Positions 1-8,002 of a stretch of DNA of 64,000 nt are shown here, piece by piece. Source of the stretch: Streptomyces sp. SN-593. GTDB taxonomy: Bacteria; Actinomycetota; Actinomycetes; Streptomycetales; Streptomycetaceae. Position numbers and translations under genes: made by a program. The stretch is taken from contig NZ_AP018365.1 of NCBI RefSeq assembly GCF_016756395.1, forward strand, positions 7,506,001-7,570,000, given 5' to 3'. The first letter of the stretch is position 1. Each line of letters begins with the position of its first letter. The notes beneath the pieces were generated by a model. That model worked only from the letters and a program-made list of their open reading frames with translations, had not been told where the DNA came from and made no database searches.

Positions 1-1
1 C

Positions 2-394
2 ACGCGCACCGTGCACACCGGAGTACCGGACGGCGACGTCGGCGCGGCGTTCAGGTGCGTGCAGCGGGTCCTCGACGCTTCACTGGCGCTCATCAGGCCC
101 GGTACCGCGGCCTCGGAGGTCGAACGGGGAGCGAGAGAGACGTTCGCCGCCGAGGGCCTCGGATCACACGTCAAGCACCGCATCGGGCACGGCATCGGGC
201 TGGAACTGCACGAGGGACCGCACCTCGACGCCGGCAGCGACACGATCCTCGCCGAGGGCATGGCCTTCAGCCTGCAACCCGGAATCTACGTCGACGGGCG
301 GTTCGGCATCCGGACGGAAGCCGTCGTCGTCGTGACCCGCACCGGCTGCCGCCTCCTCAACGAGGTGGCCGCCGAACCGTGGACCGTCACATGA
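2..394 (+). CDS. M24 family metallopeptidase (Xaa-Pro aminopeptidase/creatinase type), 3' part only
   Basis: The reading frame enters from the left edge, so only the last ~130 residues are visible. They carry the C-terminal half of the pita-bread fold of M24 peptidases. The stretch GHGIGLELHEGPHL supplies a metal-ligand His, and EGMAFSLQPGIY followed by GIRTEAVVVV supplies the two Glu metal ligands that end the family's active site. The family cleaves Xaa-Pro dipeptides or, in creatinase-type members, hydrolyses C-N bonds of small substrates. The visible part does not separate these. A GTG at position 11 is in frame but lies inside the domain, so it is not a plausible start. The gene converges on a GntR regulator about 90 bp downstream. 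Confidence 0.85.
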   Translation, partial: TRTVHTGVPDGDVGAAFRCVQRVLDASLALIRPGTAASEVERGARETFAAEGLGSHVKHRIGHGIGLELHEGPHLDAGSDTILAEGMAFSLQPGIYVDGRFGIRTEAVVVVTRTGCRLLNEVAAEPWTVT

Positions 395-480
395 GCGCTC
401 CGGCGCCGCCGAGGCGGCACGGGTCAGACCGGCCGTCCCGGCGGCGCCTGACGCCCGCGGTCGCGGCCGGCGGGGCGCGC

Positions 481-1158
481 CTAGCCGCCGTCCTCCTGCT
501 CCTCCAGCAACGACACGATGCGCAGGTCGCGCACCCGGTTCAGGTGCGCCTCCATGTGTGCCCTGGCGGCCACGGCATCCCGGTCGGCGATCGCCTCGAC
601 GATCCGCTCGTGCTCGGACCGGGTGATCTGGGCGCCCTCCGCGCGACGGCGGACGTACGGGCCGTGAATCGTGACCTGGGCGTCGAGCCGTTCGAGCACC
701 TCGGCGATCACGTCGTTGTGCGCAGCCGCCCGCAGAGCATGGTGGAACTCGGTGTCATTGAGCCACAGGGCTTCTGGATCGTCGGTCGAGCGGGCGAGGG
801 CGAGGACGCTGCGCAGCTTCGCCAGGTCGAGCGGGGTGTGGCGCACCACGGCTGTGGCAGCGGCGTGGGACTCCAGGATGATCCGCGCCTCGTAGATGTC
901 CAGCACCTCGTTGGCGGTGCGGTGGCGTACCCGGTATCCGCGCGGGGCGCGGGAGAGCAGCCCGTCCTGCTCCAGCCTCGCGAGCGCCTCACGCACAGGG
1001 GTCCGGGAGACGTTGCGCTTCGCGCTCAGCGCTGTCTCCCGAAGCAGCGTCCCGGGCGGGTAGTGACCCACCAACAGCTCGTGGCGGATGAGCGTGTACT
1101 GCTCGGCCGCCGTGTCGCGCGGGCTGGATTCACGCTCGTTCGCCGATTCGGTCTGCAT
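481..1158 (-). CDS. GntR family transcriptional regulator, FCD subfamily
   Basis: A 225-residue protein of normal family length. An N-terminal winged helix-turn-helix (about residues 18-85, containing VSRTPVREALARLEQDGLL) is followed by an all-helical FCD ligand-binding domain (about residues 95-215) whose His and Asp residues would bind a metal and a small carboxylate. It starts at ATG 1158 behind a purine-rich site (GAAGGGGG). It is divergent from the flavin monooxygenase operon, and the space between them holds a perfect inverted repeat (1233-1268). Regulation of that operon and of itself is therefore the obvious guess. The ligand cannot be read from sequence. Confidence 0.92.
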   Translation of the reverse strand: MQTESANERESSPRDTAAEQYTLIRHELLVGHYPPGTLLRETALSAKRNVSRTPVREALARLEQDGLLSRAPRGYRVRHRTANEVLDIYEARIILESHAAATAVVRHTPLDLAKLRSVLALARSTDDPEALWLNDTEFHHALRAAAHNDVIAEVLERLDAQVTIHGPYVRRRAEGAQITRSEHERIVEAIADRDAVAARAHMEAHLNRVRDLRIVSLLEEQEDGG

Positions 1159-1232
1159 GCTGGGCGACCCCCTTCGTGGCCCTCACTGTCGCACAGCGCC
1201 GGGTGGCCCCGGAAACGGACACACTCATGACG

Positions 1233-1268
1233 TTAATGGATACATACACGAGGTATCGTATCCATTAA
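1233..1268. promoter_or_regulatory. Inverted repeat, probable GntR operator
   Basis: Arms TTAATGGATAC (1233-1243) and GTATCCATTAA (1258-1268) are perfect complements separated by 14 bases. The left arm contains ATGGATACAT, which resembles the palindromic sites of FCD-type GntR proteins. The stretch is far richer in A and T than its surroundings and lies between the divergent regulator and monooxygenase genes. Confidence 0.7.
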
Positions 1269-1364
1269 GTCGGAAGATGGCCCATCAGTGTCGGCCCCCG
1301 CGTGCCGACCCGACGGATCCGCCAGCCACCCGGCACACAGCGCGGATCGGAAAGAGTCCTCCCC

Positions 1365-2762
1365 TTGTCTCGTTCACCTCACATGCGGCTCATGCTGCTG
1401 CTGCGCCCCGGGGGTTACCACCGGGCGTCCTGGCGGATCCCGGGCAGTCCGGCCGAACAGGCCGCCGACCTGGAGCCCTACGTCGACATGGCCCGGGCCG
1501 CCGAGCGCGCGAAGTTCGACGCGGTCTTCATGGCCGACTCGCCGACGCTGCTCGGCGATCCCTGGGACTACCTCGCCCAGCCCCTGGAGCCCTTGACCCT
1601 GCTCTCCGCGGTTGCGGCGCTGACCGAGCGGATCGGGCTGGTGGCCACGGTCTCCACCACTTACTACGAGCCTCTCAACCTCGCGCGCCTGCTCGGCTCG
1701 CTCGACCGGGTCAGCAAGGGCCGCGTGGGGTGGAACGTGGTCACCACGGCGGACCCGCGTGCCCCGTTGCTGTTCGGCGGCACCGCTCAGGTCGACCATG
1801 CCCTGCGCTACCAGCGCGCGGCCGAGTTCGTCCAGACCGTCTGCGAACTGTGGGACGGATGGGAGGACGACGCGGTCGTGGTCGACCGTGCGGCCGGCAT
1901 CCTCACCGACCCGGAGAAGATCCACCGCATCGAGCACCACGGGCGATTCTTCGACGTCTCCGGGCCGTTCAACATCCCGCGGTCCGCCCAGGGGAGGCCG
2001 GTACTGGCCCACGCGGGGCAGTCCCCCGACGGCCTCAGCGTGGCCCCGCGCTACGCGGAGGTCCTCTTCGGGGTCGCCCACGACCTCGCCGACGCCCGAC
2101 GGGTCTACGCCGACGTCAAGTCCCGTGTCCGGCAGGTCGGCCGCGACCCCGAGCACCTGAGCGTGCTGCCCGGGCTCCTTCCCGTGATCGGCAGCACCGA
2201 CGAGGAGGCCCGGCGCCTCGACGAGGAACTGCGGCTGCTGGGCGGAGCGGACACGATCGCCGACGACCTCGCCCTGCAACTCGGCCTCGACCGTGCCCGG
2301 ATGGACCCCACCCGACGCATCCCCGTCGACACCGTCAACCATCCTGACGCCATCAACGGTCCGCAGAGCTGGTACCGGCAGATCTACGCCGACGTGGAGC
2401 GCGGAGCGAGCTTCGAGGACCTGGTCGACAAGTACTCCCGCATCGGCCGCTCCGGCCACCTACAGGTCATCGGCAGCCCGGAGACCGTCGCCGACGTGGT
2501 CGAGGAGTGGTTCACCGCACGAGGCTGCGACGGCTTCGTCGTGCAGGGCACCACTGTCCCCGGCAGCACCGACGCGTTCATGGAGCACGTGGTGCCGCTG
2601 CTCCAGCGGCGCGGTCTGTTCCGGACCGAGTACGAGGGCCGCACCCTGCGCGACCACCTCGGTCTGCCCCTCCCGGCGAACCGCTTCGCGGACGCGCCCA
2701 ACCCCGTCACCCATGAGTCCGCCTTCCAGGGAGTCGCCCTCCCGTCCCGGTCCGCCCGATGA
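1365..2762 (+). CDS. FMN-dependent monooxygenase, NtaA/SnaA/DszA family
   Basis: A luciferase-fold (TIM barrel) enzyme of about 465 residues that uses reduced flavin and O2 to oxidise a small organic substrate. Family features include the N-terminal strand MRLMLLLRPGGYHRASWR, FDAVFMADSP, a GRVGWNVVTT loop that helps bind flavin, GRPVLAHAGQSPDG, and a C-terminal barrel strand with GSPETVADVVEEWF. The TTG at 1365 has GGAAAGAG eight bases upstream and is preferred; ATG at 1383 is the alternative. The stop overlaps ATGA leading into two AhpD/CMD-like genes. Similar neighbourhoods contain luciferase-like monooxygenases with the same two partners. The substrate is unknown; related enzymes act on chelators, antibiotics and sulfur compounds. 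Confidence 0.88.
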   Translation: MSRSPHMRLMLLLRPGGYHRASWRIPGSPAEQAADLEPYVDMARAAERAKFDAVFMADSPTLLGDPWDYLAQPLEPLTLLSAVAALTERIGLVATVSTTYYEPLNLARLLGSLDRVSKGRVGWNVVTTADPRAPLLFGGTAQVDHALRYQRAAEFVQTVCELWDGWEDDAVVVDRAAGILTDPEKIHRIEHHGRFFDVSGPFNIPRSAQGRPVLAHAGQSPDGLSVAPRYAEVLFGVAHDLADARRVYADVKSRVRQVGRDPEHLSVLPGLLPVIGSTDEEARRLDEELRLLGGADTIADDLALQLGLDRARMDPTRRIPVDTVNHPDAINGPQSWYRQIYADVERGASFEDLVDKYSRIGRSGHLQVIGSPETVADVVEEWFTARGCDGFVVQGTTVPGSTDAFMEHVVPLLQRRGLFRTEYEGRTLRDHLGLPLPANRFADAPNPVTHESAFQGVALPSRSAR

Positions 2763-2773
2763 AGGAGAAACCC

Positions 2774-3364
2774 GTGACTTCCACCGGCCCTGCCGCCGGG
2801 GCCGAGGCCCTGCGCGCACAGCGCCCGCAGACCTCGGCACTGATCGACCGCCTCGACGGCCTGCTCTTCGCGCCCGCCGACGACCTCGGGGTGACCCGCG
2901 CGGAACGCCTCGCCCTGGCCACGTATGCGGCCGCTCTGCACTCCGAAGAGGCGGCCGACGACTTCGCCGACCGCCTCGTCCGGCTGGGCACGCCCGCCGC
3001 TGTCGTCGACGGTGTCAGAGCTGCGGCGCGACGCGACCTCGCGCCGGGCCCCTACGGCGTGCACAAGGGCGGCGGCGCCCTCGCCGCCGAGAGCAGGCCC
3101 GGCCCCTACCTCTCCGTGACGCCGGAACTGAGAGACCTGGTAGGAACGCGCACCGCCCACGCTCTCCGGTACGCGCACCTGTTGGTGCTGCACCCGCGCG
3201 ACATCCGCCCAGGCGACCTGCAGGACATGTTCGACGCCGGATGGACACAGCGCCAACTGATCCTGATCGCCCAACTGGTGTCCGCCCTCACCCTCGTCCT
3301 GCGGGTACGGCAGGGCGCCGCCGTCGCCGCTTCCTGGCAGCACACGAACGGAGTGCAGGCATGA
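2774..3364 (+). CDS. CMD domain protein (Avi_7170-like)
   Basis: About 196 residues of mostly helical sequence resembling the carboxymuconolactone-decarboxylase/AhpD fold of the Avi_7170 family. It lacks a CxxC motif, so it probably has no peroxidase activity of its own. GTG 2774 has AAGGAG at the right distance (2762-2767) and is preferred over the ATG at 2759 that overlaps the monooxygenase stop. The stop overlaps the next gene by ATGA, so the two are translationally coupled. It probably acts with the neighbouring AhpD-like protein and the flavin enzyme. The assignment rests on resemblance and context. Confidence 0.75.
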   Translation: MTSTGPAAGAEALRAQRPQTSALIDRLDGLLFAPADDLGVTRAERLALATYAAALHSEEAADDFADRLVRLGTPAAVVDGVRAAARRDLAPGPYGVHKGGGALAAESRPGPYLSVTPELRDLVGTRTAHALRYAHLLVLHPRDIRPGDLQDMFDAGWTQRQLILIAQLVSALTLVLRVRQGAAVAASWQHTNGVQA

Positions 3365-3996
3365 CCGACCACGTGATCGACCCCGGTCCGATCGAGCGGC
3401 CCGATCGCTTCGCCCGCGGCTACGGCGGGTGGGTCGCCTGGCTGGCCGAGGAACCCGACGACGAGACGGACTGGGCCGCCGAGGTGGGGGAGAGCCGAGC
3501 CGCTCGGCCGACCTTTCGGCTCACCTCAAGCGACCGCACGGTGGCCGGCACGATGGCGGCGATCGAGGACGGGATCATCGACCACGTTCCCGACGGCGAG
3601 GGCGAGGGGCTGCCTCGCCGAGATCGGGAGTTCGCCGCGTTCGTCACCTCGCGGCTCAACGGGTGCATGGACTGCACCACCTTCCACGCCCTGCGCTTCG
3701 GGCAGTACAGCGGGGACCGCGACTCGGTCCGGCGTGTGCTCGACGACGGCACGAGCGCCGAACTGTCCTCCCGGCTGCGCGTGCTGGCCGACTGCGCTGC
3801 CGCCCTCACCGCGACCCCGATCACGTTCGGCCCCGAGCACGCCGCCGCCTTGGCCGAACACGGACTCGACGCACCGGCCATGCTGGACTTCATCCACAAC
3901 GTCGCCTACTTCAGCTACGCCAACCGAGTGATGCTGACCGTCGGAGAACCCACCGTGCACCGCACGAGCGCCGCCCCCGCACAGAGCGCGACCTAG
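3361..3996 (+). CDS. Alkylhydroperoxidase-like protein with CxxC motif (Avi_7169-like)
   Basis: A 211-residue helical protein with CMDCTTFH (C-x2-C-x3-H) at about residues 103-110, the redox-active signature of AhpD-type peroxidases. Proteins of this kind reduce organic peroxides with the two cysteines. Next to a flavin monooxygenase it may remove a peroxide by-product or process the oxidised product. It starts at ATG 3361, inside the stop of the upstream CMD gene, and is the last gene of the three-gene operon. Downstream begins a degenerate mobile-element region. Confidence 0.83.
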   Translation: MTDHVIDPGPIERPDRFARGYGGWVAWLAEEPDDETDWAAEVGESRAARPTFRLTSSDRTVAGTMAAIEDGIIDHVPDGEGEGLPRRDREFAAFVTSRLNGCMDCTTFHALRFGQYSGDRDSVRRVLDDGTSAELSSRLRVLADCAAALTATPITFGPEHAAALAEHGLDAPAMLDFIHNVAYFSYANRVMLTVGEPTVHRTSAAPAQSAT

Positions 3997-4049
3997 GCGG
4001 GTAGTTCCGATGTCTCGGGATCCGCGGTTTCGGCCCCGGGTAGCAGGGA

Positions 4050-4935
4050 GGGTGTTCAGCATCGGGTTGTGACGACCGAAGAAACTGAACACCCTTCGGA
4101 CGGCACTGTAGGTGCTGGTCGATGATCATCTGCCGAAAACTCGGTGGCTGGGCCGTCCTCCACTGTCCACGCAGAGTCTGGCGGCACGTACGGGGCTCGC
4201 CGGATCACCCGCGTGCTCGCACGCAGGGGCCACCGGGTGGCCCGCTGCACCGCGGCTGATGGCCGAGTTGGGCCTGGAGGGCGTGATCCGTGGCCGGCGA
4301 CGCCGCACCACGGTTGCGGAGCCGTCGGCGCCCCGGCCGCCGGACCTGGTCGACCGCGACTTCACCGCCTCCCGGCCGGATCAGCTGTGGGTCGCGGACA
4401 TGACGTGTGTCCGCACCTGGTCGGGCTGGGCGTACGTGGTGTTCGTCCTGGACGTGTACTTCCGGGTGATCGTCGGCTGGCAGGTCGCGACCCACATGCG
4501 GACCGAACTTCCTCTGGACGCATGGGAGATGGCCCTGTGGAGGCGGAGGATCAAGAAGGACTCCGGCCTGGTCCATCACAGCGACAGGGATTCGCAATAT
4601 GTATCAATTCGGCATACCGACCGGCTCGCCGACATCGGCGCCTCCGCCTCCGTCGGGTCCGTCGCGGACGGCTATGACAATGCGATGGCCGAGGCGCTGA
4701 ACGGCACGTTCAAGGCCGAGCTGATCGAGATGCAGGGCCCCTGGAAGGATGTCGAGCAGGTCGAACGGGCGATCTTCCAGTGGGTGACCTGGTACAACGA
4801 AGAACGACTCCACCCCGCACTCGACTACGTGCCACCCGCCGAGTACGAACACGACGACTGGCGAAGCCAGGAACCAGCCCCACGGTCCGCCTGAAACAAG
4901 ATCACCGGACTCCACAAAACTCGGGGCAGCTCACC
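4050..4935 (+). mobile_element. Decayed IS3-family insertion sequence and fragments
   Basis: The block holds an inverted pair GGGTGTTCAG (4050-4059) and CTGAACACCC (4085-4094), an 18-codon reading frame from GTG 4067 that stops at once, a short palindrome GATGATCATC (4121-4130), and the frameshifted remnant of an IS3 transposase. The last ~35 bases before 4935 resemble the right end of IS3-type elements, and integrase sequence resumes directly after. No left terminal repeat matching that right end was found by eye, so the element looks truncated and possibly a mosaic of two insertion sequences. Confidence 0.6.
4156..4894 (+). pseudogene. IS3-family transposase (OrfB) remnant, frameshifted
   Basis: The integrase-core (rve/DDE) part is clear: DQLWVADMTCVRTWSGWAYV with the first catalytic Asp, VHHSDRDSQYVS with the second, then the GSVADGYDNAMAEALNGTFKAELI stretch with the catalytic Glu region, and WYNEERLHPALDYVPPAEYE at the end. 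Upstream, the HTH_21 helix (SGGTYGARRITRVLARRGHRVAR) is in another frame. The two meet near 4247-4252, where about four bases seem to be missing. The N-terminal third and the OrfA gene are absent, so it cannot make an active transposase. Confidence 0.8.
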
Positions 4936-4946
4936 TGGTCCGCGTC

Positions 4947-5717
4947 ATGGAACAGGCCGTCCGGGACGGACTGATCACCGCCAACCCGGCCCGCGTCAAA
5001 GGCTGGCAGCGGCAGTACCAACAGGCCGAGGACGAACTCGACGACCCCCGCGCCCTGGCCCTGCGCGACTGGGCGGCGCTGCAAGAACTCACCACGGCGC
5101 TCGTGGCCCGCTCCGCCGACCAGTACCCGGGCTGGGGCGACGCCGTCGTCTTCGCCGCCTCCACGGCGGCCCGGATCGGCGAGGTCTCCGGCGTCCGCGT
5201 GAAGGACATCGACCTGAACCACTGGATCTGGACGGTGCGCCGCCAGACCACCCCCTCCCCCGGAGGACTGGCCGACAAGAACACCAAAGGAAAGGTCGCC
5301 CGCCGGGTTCCCCTCATCGAGGAAGTCCGGCCGATGATCGCCCGGCGCGTCCTCGCCGCCGGCAGCCGGCCCGACGCCAGCCTCTTCACCGGACCTCGCG
5401 GAGGACGCATCACCACCGCCGTGCTGCGCGACGCCACCCACTGGGACGAAGTCGTCGCCACGCTCGGCTACGACCATCTGCGCCGCCGCGACCTGCGCCA
5501 CACCGGCCTGACCTGGATGGCCGACGCGGGGGTTCCCCTGCACGGGCTGCGGTTGATCGCCGGACACGGCTCGCTGTCGACGACCCAGCGCTATCTCCAC
5601 CCCGACCTGCAATCCGTCGCCCGTGCCGGCCGCACCCTCAGCGCGCACCTGACGGCCGGCCCCGACCTGCCGCCGCCTTCCGCTCCATCACCGTCGGCGC
5701 GGCCGCCGGGGCTGTAG
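4947..5717 (+). pseudogene. Tyrosine site-specific integrase, N-terminally truncated
   Basis: The ~256 residues cover only the catalytic domain of a phage/AICE-type tyrosine recombinase. The arm-binding and core-binding domains are missing, cut off by the insertion sequence to the left; reading-frame similarity continues a few codons upstream of the ATG. Catalytic Arg76 (ARIGEV), Arg184 (DLRHT), the His of AGHGS and the nucleophilic Tyr of QRYLHP are present. The His expected in the HxxR box is Arg (RDLR, residue 181), so activity is doubtful even apart from truncation. The gene points at tRNA-Pro 200 bp away, the usual position of an integrase beside its attachment site. Confidence 0.8.
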
Positions 5718-5862
5718 GAAGCGGACAACCGCTTACCGCGCGAGTGGGGCCGTGGATCATGCCGAAAACGGCCTGGACCGACGCGTTTCCCCGGCCGTGG
5801 TCCCCAGTTGGTCCCCAGGCCGCGGACGGGCCGTCAGGTGAAAACGGTTGCCGACAACGCGG

Positions 5863-5905
5863 AAGGGCCCGCTGACCTGGAGAAACTCCAGTCCAACGGG
5901 CCCTT
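5863..5905 (-). terminator. Hairpin terminator after tRNA-Pro
   Basis: Arms AAGGGCCCG (5863-5871) and CGGGCCCTT (5897-5905) pair perfectly, with a second inner stem CTGGAG/CTCCAG. It begins about 10 bases past the 3' end of the tRNA gene on the minus strand and could also stop the integrase transcript on the plus strand. Confidence 0.75.
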
Positions 5906-5914
5906 CGTGCACCG

Positions 5915-5988
5915 TCGGGACGACAGGATTTGAACCTGCGACCCCCTGACCCCCAGTCAGGTGCGCTACCAAGCTGCGCCACGTCCCG
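5915..5988 (-). tRNA. tRNA-Pro (anticodon GGG)
   Basis: A 74-base cloverleaf: acceptor CGGGACG paired with CGTCCCG and discriminator A; D arm GCGCAGCTTGGTAGCGC; anticodon arm CCTGA-CTGGGGG-TCAGG giving anticodon GGG; T arm with GGTTCAAATCC. CCA is not encoded. Its 3' half faces a truncated integrase gene, which fits use as an attachment site; pSAM2 is a known actinomycete element that inserts in a tRNA-Pro gene. No second copy of the 3' end was seen in the window. Confidence 0.95.
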
Positions 5989-6142
5989 ATGCCCGATCTT
6001 CCGGGGCGGGGCCCGTGTTGATCGCGCAAGAGAACAATACCGCACTTGGGGAGGTGGTCGCTCGCACCTTGGGGGCGGGGCGGGTACCCGGTGAGTAGGT
6101 GTACTCATGTGGGTTTTGCCGGTCCCGGGGATCGTGGAGGGC

Positions 6143-6436
6143 ATGACCAAGGTGATTCCGCAGCAGCAGACGACTGCCGCATATGCCGCGCAGGCCGCGA
6201 TCTCGTTCGCGCTCGCGCTGGGGGCGATGGTGGTGGGGGTGGCGTACCTGCCGGTGGACGCGTGGGTGAGGGCGTTCCTGGCGGTGGGGCTGCTCTACGT
6301 GGTGACGGCGACCTTCACCCTCGCGAAGGTGGTCCGGGACCGCCAGGAGGAGGGGCAGGTGACCAGCCGGGTGGACCAGGCCCGGCTGGACAAGCTGCTC
6401 GCCGAGCACGACCCGTTCAAGGTGGAGGGGATCTAG
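6143..6436 (+). CDS. YiaA/YiaB family small inner membrane protein
   Basis: About 97 residues: a short polar N-terminus, two hydrophobic helices (roughly residues 13-33 and 41-62) joined by YLPVDAWVRAF, then a charged tail with TFTLAKVVRDRQE and DKLLAEHDPFK. This is the YiaAB two-helix domain, of unknown biochemical role. Start ATG 6143 gives the family's usual N-terminus (polar, then TAAYAAQ) with GGAGG close upstream; an in-frame ATG at 6107 would add 12 unlikely residues. It converges on soxR, with a repeat block and a hairpin between. Confidence 0.82.
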   Translation: MTKVIPQQQTTAAYAAQAAISFALALGAMVVGVAYLPVDAWVRAFLAVGLLYVVTATFTLAKVVRDRQEEGQVTSRVDQARLDKLLAEHDPFKVEGI

Positions 6437-6449
6437 CACCCGGGGAGAC

Positions 6450-6517
6450 GGGCGGTACGGGGGAGAACGGGCGGTACGGGCGGTACGGGGGAGAACCGGC
6501 GGTACGGGGGAGGGCGG
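6450..6517. repeat. GCGGTACGGG short tandem repeats
   Basis: Four near-identical copies of the ten-base core, some separated by GGAGAAC, lie just after the YiaAB stop codon. No coding role is visible. Confidence 0.7.
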
Positions 6518-6539
6518 CAGGGCCCGGGCCCGGAGACGA

Positions 6540-6570
6540 GGGCGCCCCGGAGGAGGGGGCCGGGGCGCCC
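6540..6570. terminator. Bidirectional hairpin between yiaAB-like gene and soxR
   Basis: Arms GGGCGCCCCGG (6540-6550) and CCGGGGCGCCC (6560-6570) are perfectly complementary with a nine-base loop, between two convergent genes. Confidence 0.65.
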
Positions 6571-6575
6571 CGGGA

Positions 6576-7040
6576 TCAGCGCGCCGGGGGACGGTCGCCC
6601 AGCAGGTAGCGGGGGCCGGGCCCCTGGCGCGCTGCCGCGTCCTCGGGGTTGTACAGCCCGCAGCGGGTCAGCGACAGGCAGCCGCAGCCGACGCAGCCGG
6701 ACAACTGCTCCTTGAGCCGCTCCAGCTCGGCGATCTGCGCGTCGATCCGCCGCTGCCACGCGCGGGCGACCCGGCTCCAGTCCGCGGAGCTGGGGACGTG
6801 GTCGACGGGCAGGTGCGCGAGGGCGTCGCGCACCTCCTCCAGGCTCAGGCCGATCCGCTGGGCGGCCCGGACGAAGGCGAGGCGGCGCAGCGTGGCACGG
6901 CGGTAGCGGCGCTGGCCGCCCGGGGTGCGCTCGGCCTGGATGAGGCCGAGCTCCTCGTAGTAGCGCAGCGCGGACGTGGCGTTGCCGCTGCGGGCGGCCA
7001 GCTCGCCGATGGTCAGGCGGTCGCGGGTGGAGAGGCTCAC
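6576..7040 (-). CDS. soxR: Redox-sensitive transcriptional activator SoxR
   Basis: A 154-residue MerR-family regulator. The N-terminal winged helix (LTIGELAARSGNATSALRYYEELGLI) is followed by a dimerisation helix and the exact SoxR iron-sulfur motif C-x2-C-x-C-x5-C (CVGCGCLSLTRC), which binds a [2Fe-2S] cluster. Oxidation of the cluster by redox-cycling compounds switches the protein on. In streptomycetes SoxR typically answers to the cell's own redox-active pigments rather than running a general superoxide response. Starts at GTG 7040. A perfect 20-base palindrome 20 bp upstream lies in the promoter shared with the divergent transketolase gene. Confidence 0.95.
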   Translation of the reverse strand: MSLSTRDRLTIGELAARSGNATSALRYYEELGLIQAERTPGGQRRYRRATLRRLAFVRAAQRIGLSLEEVRDALAHLPVDHVPSSADWSRVARAWQRRIDAQIAELERLKEQLSGCVGCGCLSLTRCGLYNPEDAAARQGPGPRYLLGDRPPAR

Positions 7041-7059
7041 GCCCCCACGGTAGCGCTTG

Positions 7060-7079
7060 ACTTCAAGCGCGCTTGAAGT
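7060..7079. promoter_or_regulatory. SoxR box
   Basis: ACTTCAAGCGCGCTTGAAGT is a perfect 20-base palindrome with the CTTCAAG/CTTGAAG halves typical of SoxR sites. It sits between soxR and the transketolase N-subunit gene. TTGACT at 7057-7062 and CACAGT at 7082-7087 could be -35 and -10 hexamers 19 bp apart, the overlong spacing of MerR-type promoters. Confidence 0.82.
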
Positions 7080-7093
7080 TGCACAGTCGGGAC

Positions 7094-7825
7094 ATGACGA
7101 CGACGCGAGCAGCCGCGCCCATCACGGCGGGCCACCCGGACGGGCGGCCGTACGGCTACCAGGACCTCCAACCGCTGATGTCGCTGATGAGCGGCGACGA
7201 GAAGCACGACCCCGCGGCCACCTCCACCCTCGACGTGCTGTGGGTGCTGTACGACCGGGTGCTGCGGGTCGCCCCAGACACCGCGGACGACCCGGAGCGG
7301 GACCGGTTCCTGCTGTCGAAGGGGCACGGTCCGATGGCGTACTACGCGGTGCTCGCCGCGAAGGGCTTCGTTCCGCGCGCGTGGCTGCCGGGCTTCGGGG
7401 CGTACGACTCGCGGCTCGGGTACCACCCGGACCGGACGCTGGTGCCCGGCGTGGAGATCGGCTCGGGCTCGCTGGGGCACGGGCTGCCGCTGGCGGTCGG
7501 CAGCGCGCTCGGGCTGCGCGCGCAGGGGCTGGCCGGCCCGGCGGTGTGGGCCCTGGTCGGCGACGCGGAGATGGACGAGGGCAGTAACCACGAGGCGGTG
7601 CAGTTCGCCGGGGCGGTCGGCCTGGACCGGCTGCACGTGGTGGCCGTGGACAACCAGTCCGCGACCTACGGCTGGCCCGGCGGCCTCGCGGCCCGCTTCG
7701 CGATGGAGGGCTGGTCCGCGGTGACCGTCGACGGGCGCGACCACGACGCGCTGTACGAGGCGTTCACCGCGCCGCATCCGGGCCGCCCGCACGCGGTGGT
7801 CGCCCGGGTGGAGCCGAAGTACTGA
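7094..7825 (+). CDS. Transketolase N-terminal subunit (thiamine pyrophosphate-binding half)
   Basis: A 243-residue protein equal to the first third of a transketolase. It has the SKGHGPMAYYAVLAAKG and GSLGHGLPLAVGSALG stretches and the TPP/metal motif GDAEMDEGSNHEA (Gly156, Asp157 onward). With its partner it would move two-carbon ketol units between sugar phosphates, or act on a related substrate as other split transketolases do. ATG 7094 lies only 6-7 bases after the proposed -10 hexamer, so the message is probably leaderless. The partner subunit follows after 177 bp. The SoxR palindrome immediately upstream suggests induction by redox-active compounds. Confidence 0.88.
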   Translation: MTTTRAAAPITAGHPDGRPYGYQDLQPLMSLMSGDEKHDPAATSTLDVLWVLYDRVLRVAPDTADDPERDRFLLSKGHGPMAYYAVLAAKGFVPRAWLPGFGAYDSRLGYHPDRTLVPGVEIGSGSLGHGLPLAVGSALGLRAQGLAGPAVWALVGDAEMDEGSNHEAVQFAGAVGLDRLHVVAVDNQSATYGWPGGLAARFAMEGWSAVTVDGRDHDALYEAFTAPHPGRPHAVVARVEPKY

Positions 7826-7862
7826 GCCGCCGCGCGTTCGCTCCCCGCCGGGGTACGGGTCC

Positions 7863-7962
7863 GCACCCCGGCCCGCGCCCGGCCCCGTAGCCCGGCCCGC
7901 ACCGAGCCCTGCGCCCGGCCCCCCGTACCCCGGCCCGCACCGAGCCCGCGCCCGGCCCCGTA
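7863..7962. repeat. GC-rich direct repeats between the transketolase genes
   Basis: Three degenerate copies of a 35-38 base unit built on CCCGGCCCGCACCGAGCC and GCGCCCGGCCCCGTA fill most of the 177-base gap between the two subunit genes. No reading frame or terminator is evident. Confidence 0.65.
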
Positions 7963-8002
7963 CGGCCCCATCCCACCCACCTCCCGCTTCTCGGAGTACC
8001 CC

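Noticed and set aside
6450-6517. CRISPR-like array
   Set aside because: Units are about ten bases with almost no spacers and no cas genes; it is a simple tandem repeat.
7826-8002. Riboswitch or attenuator between transketolase genes
   Set aside because: The gap is filled by direct GC repeats, with no conserved riboswitch core such as a THI element.
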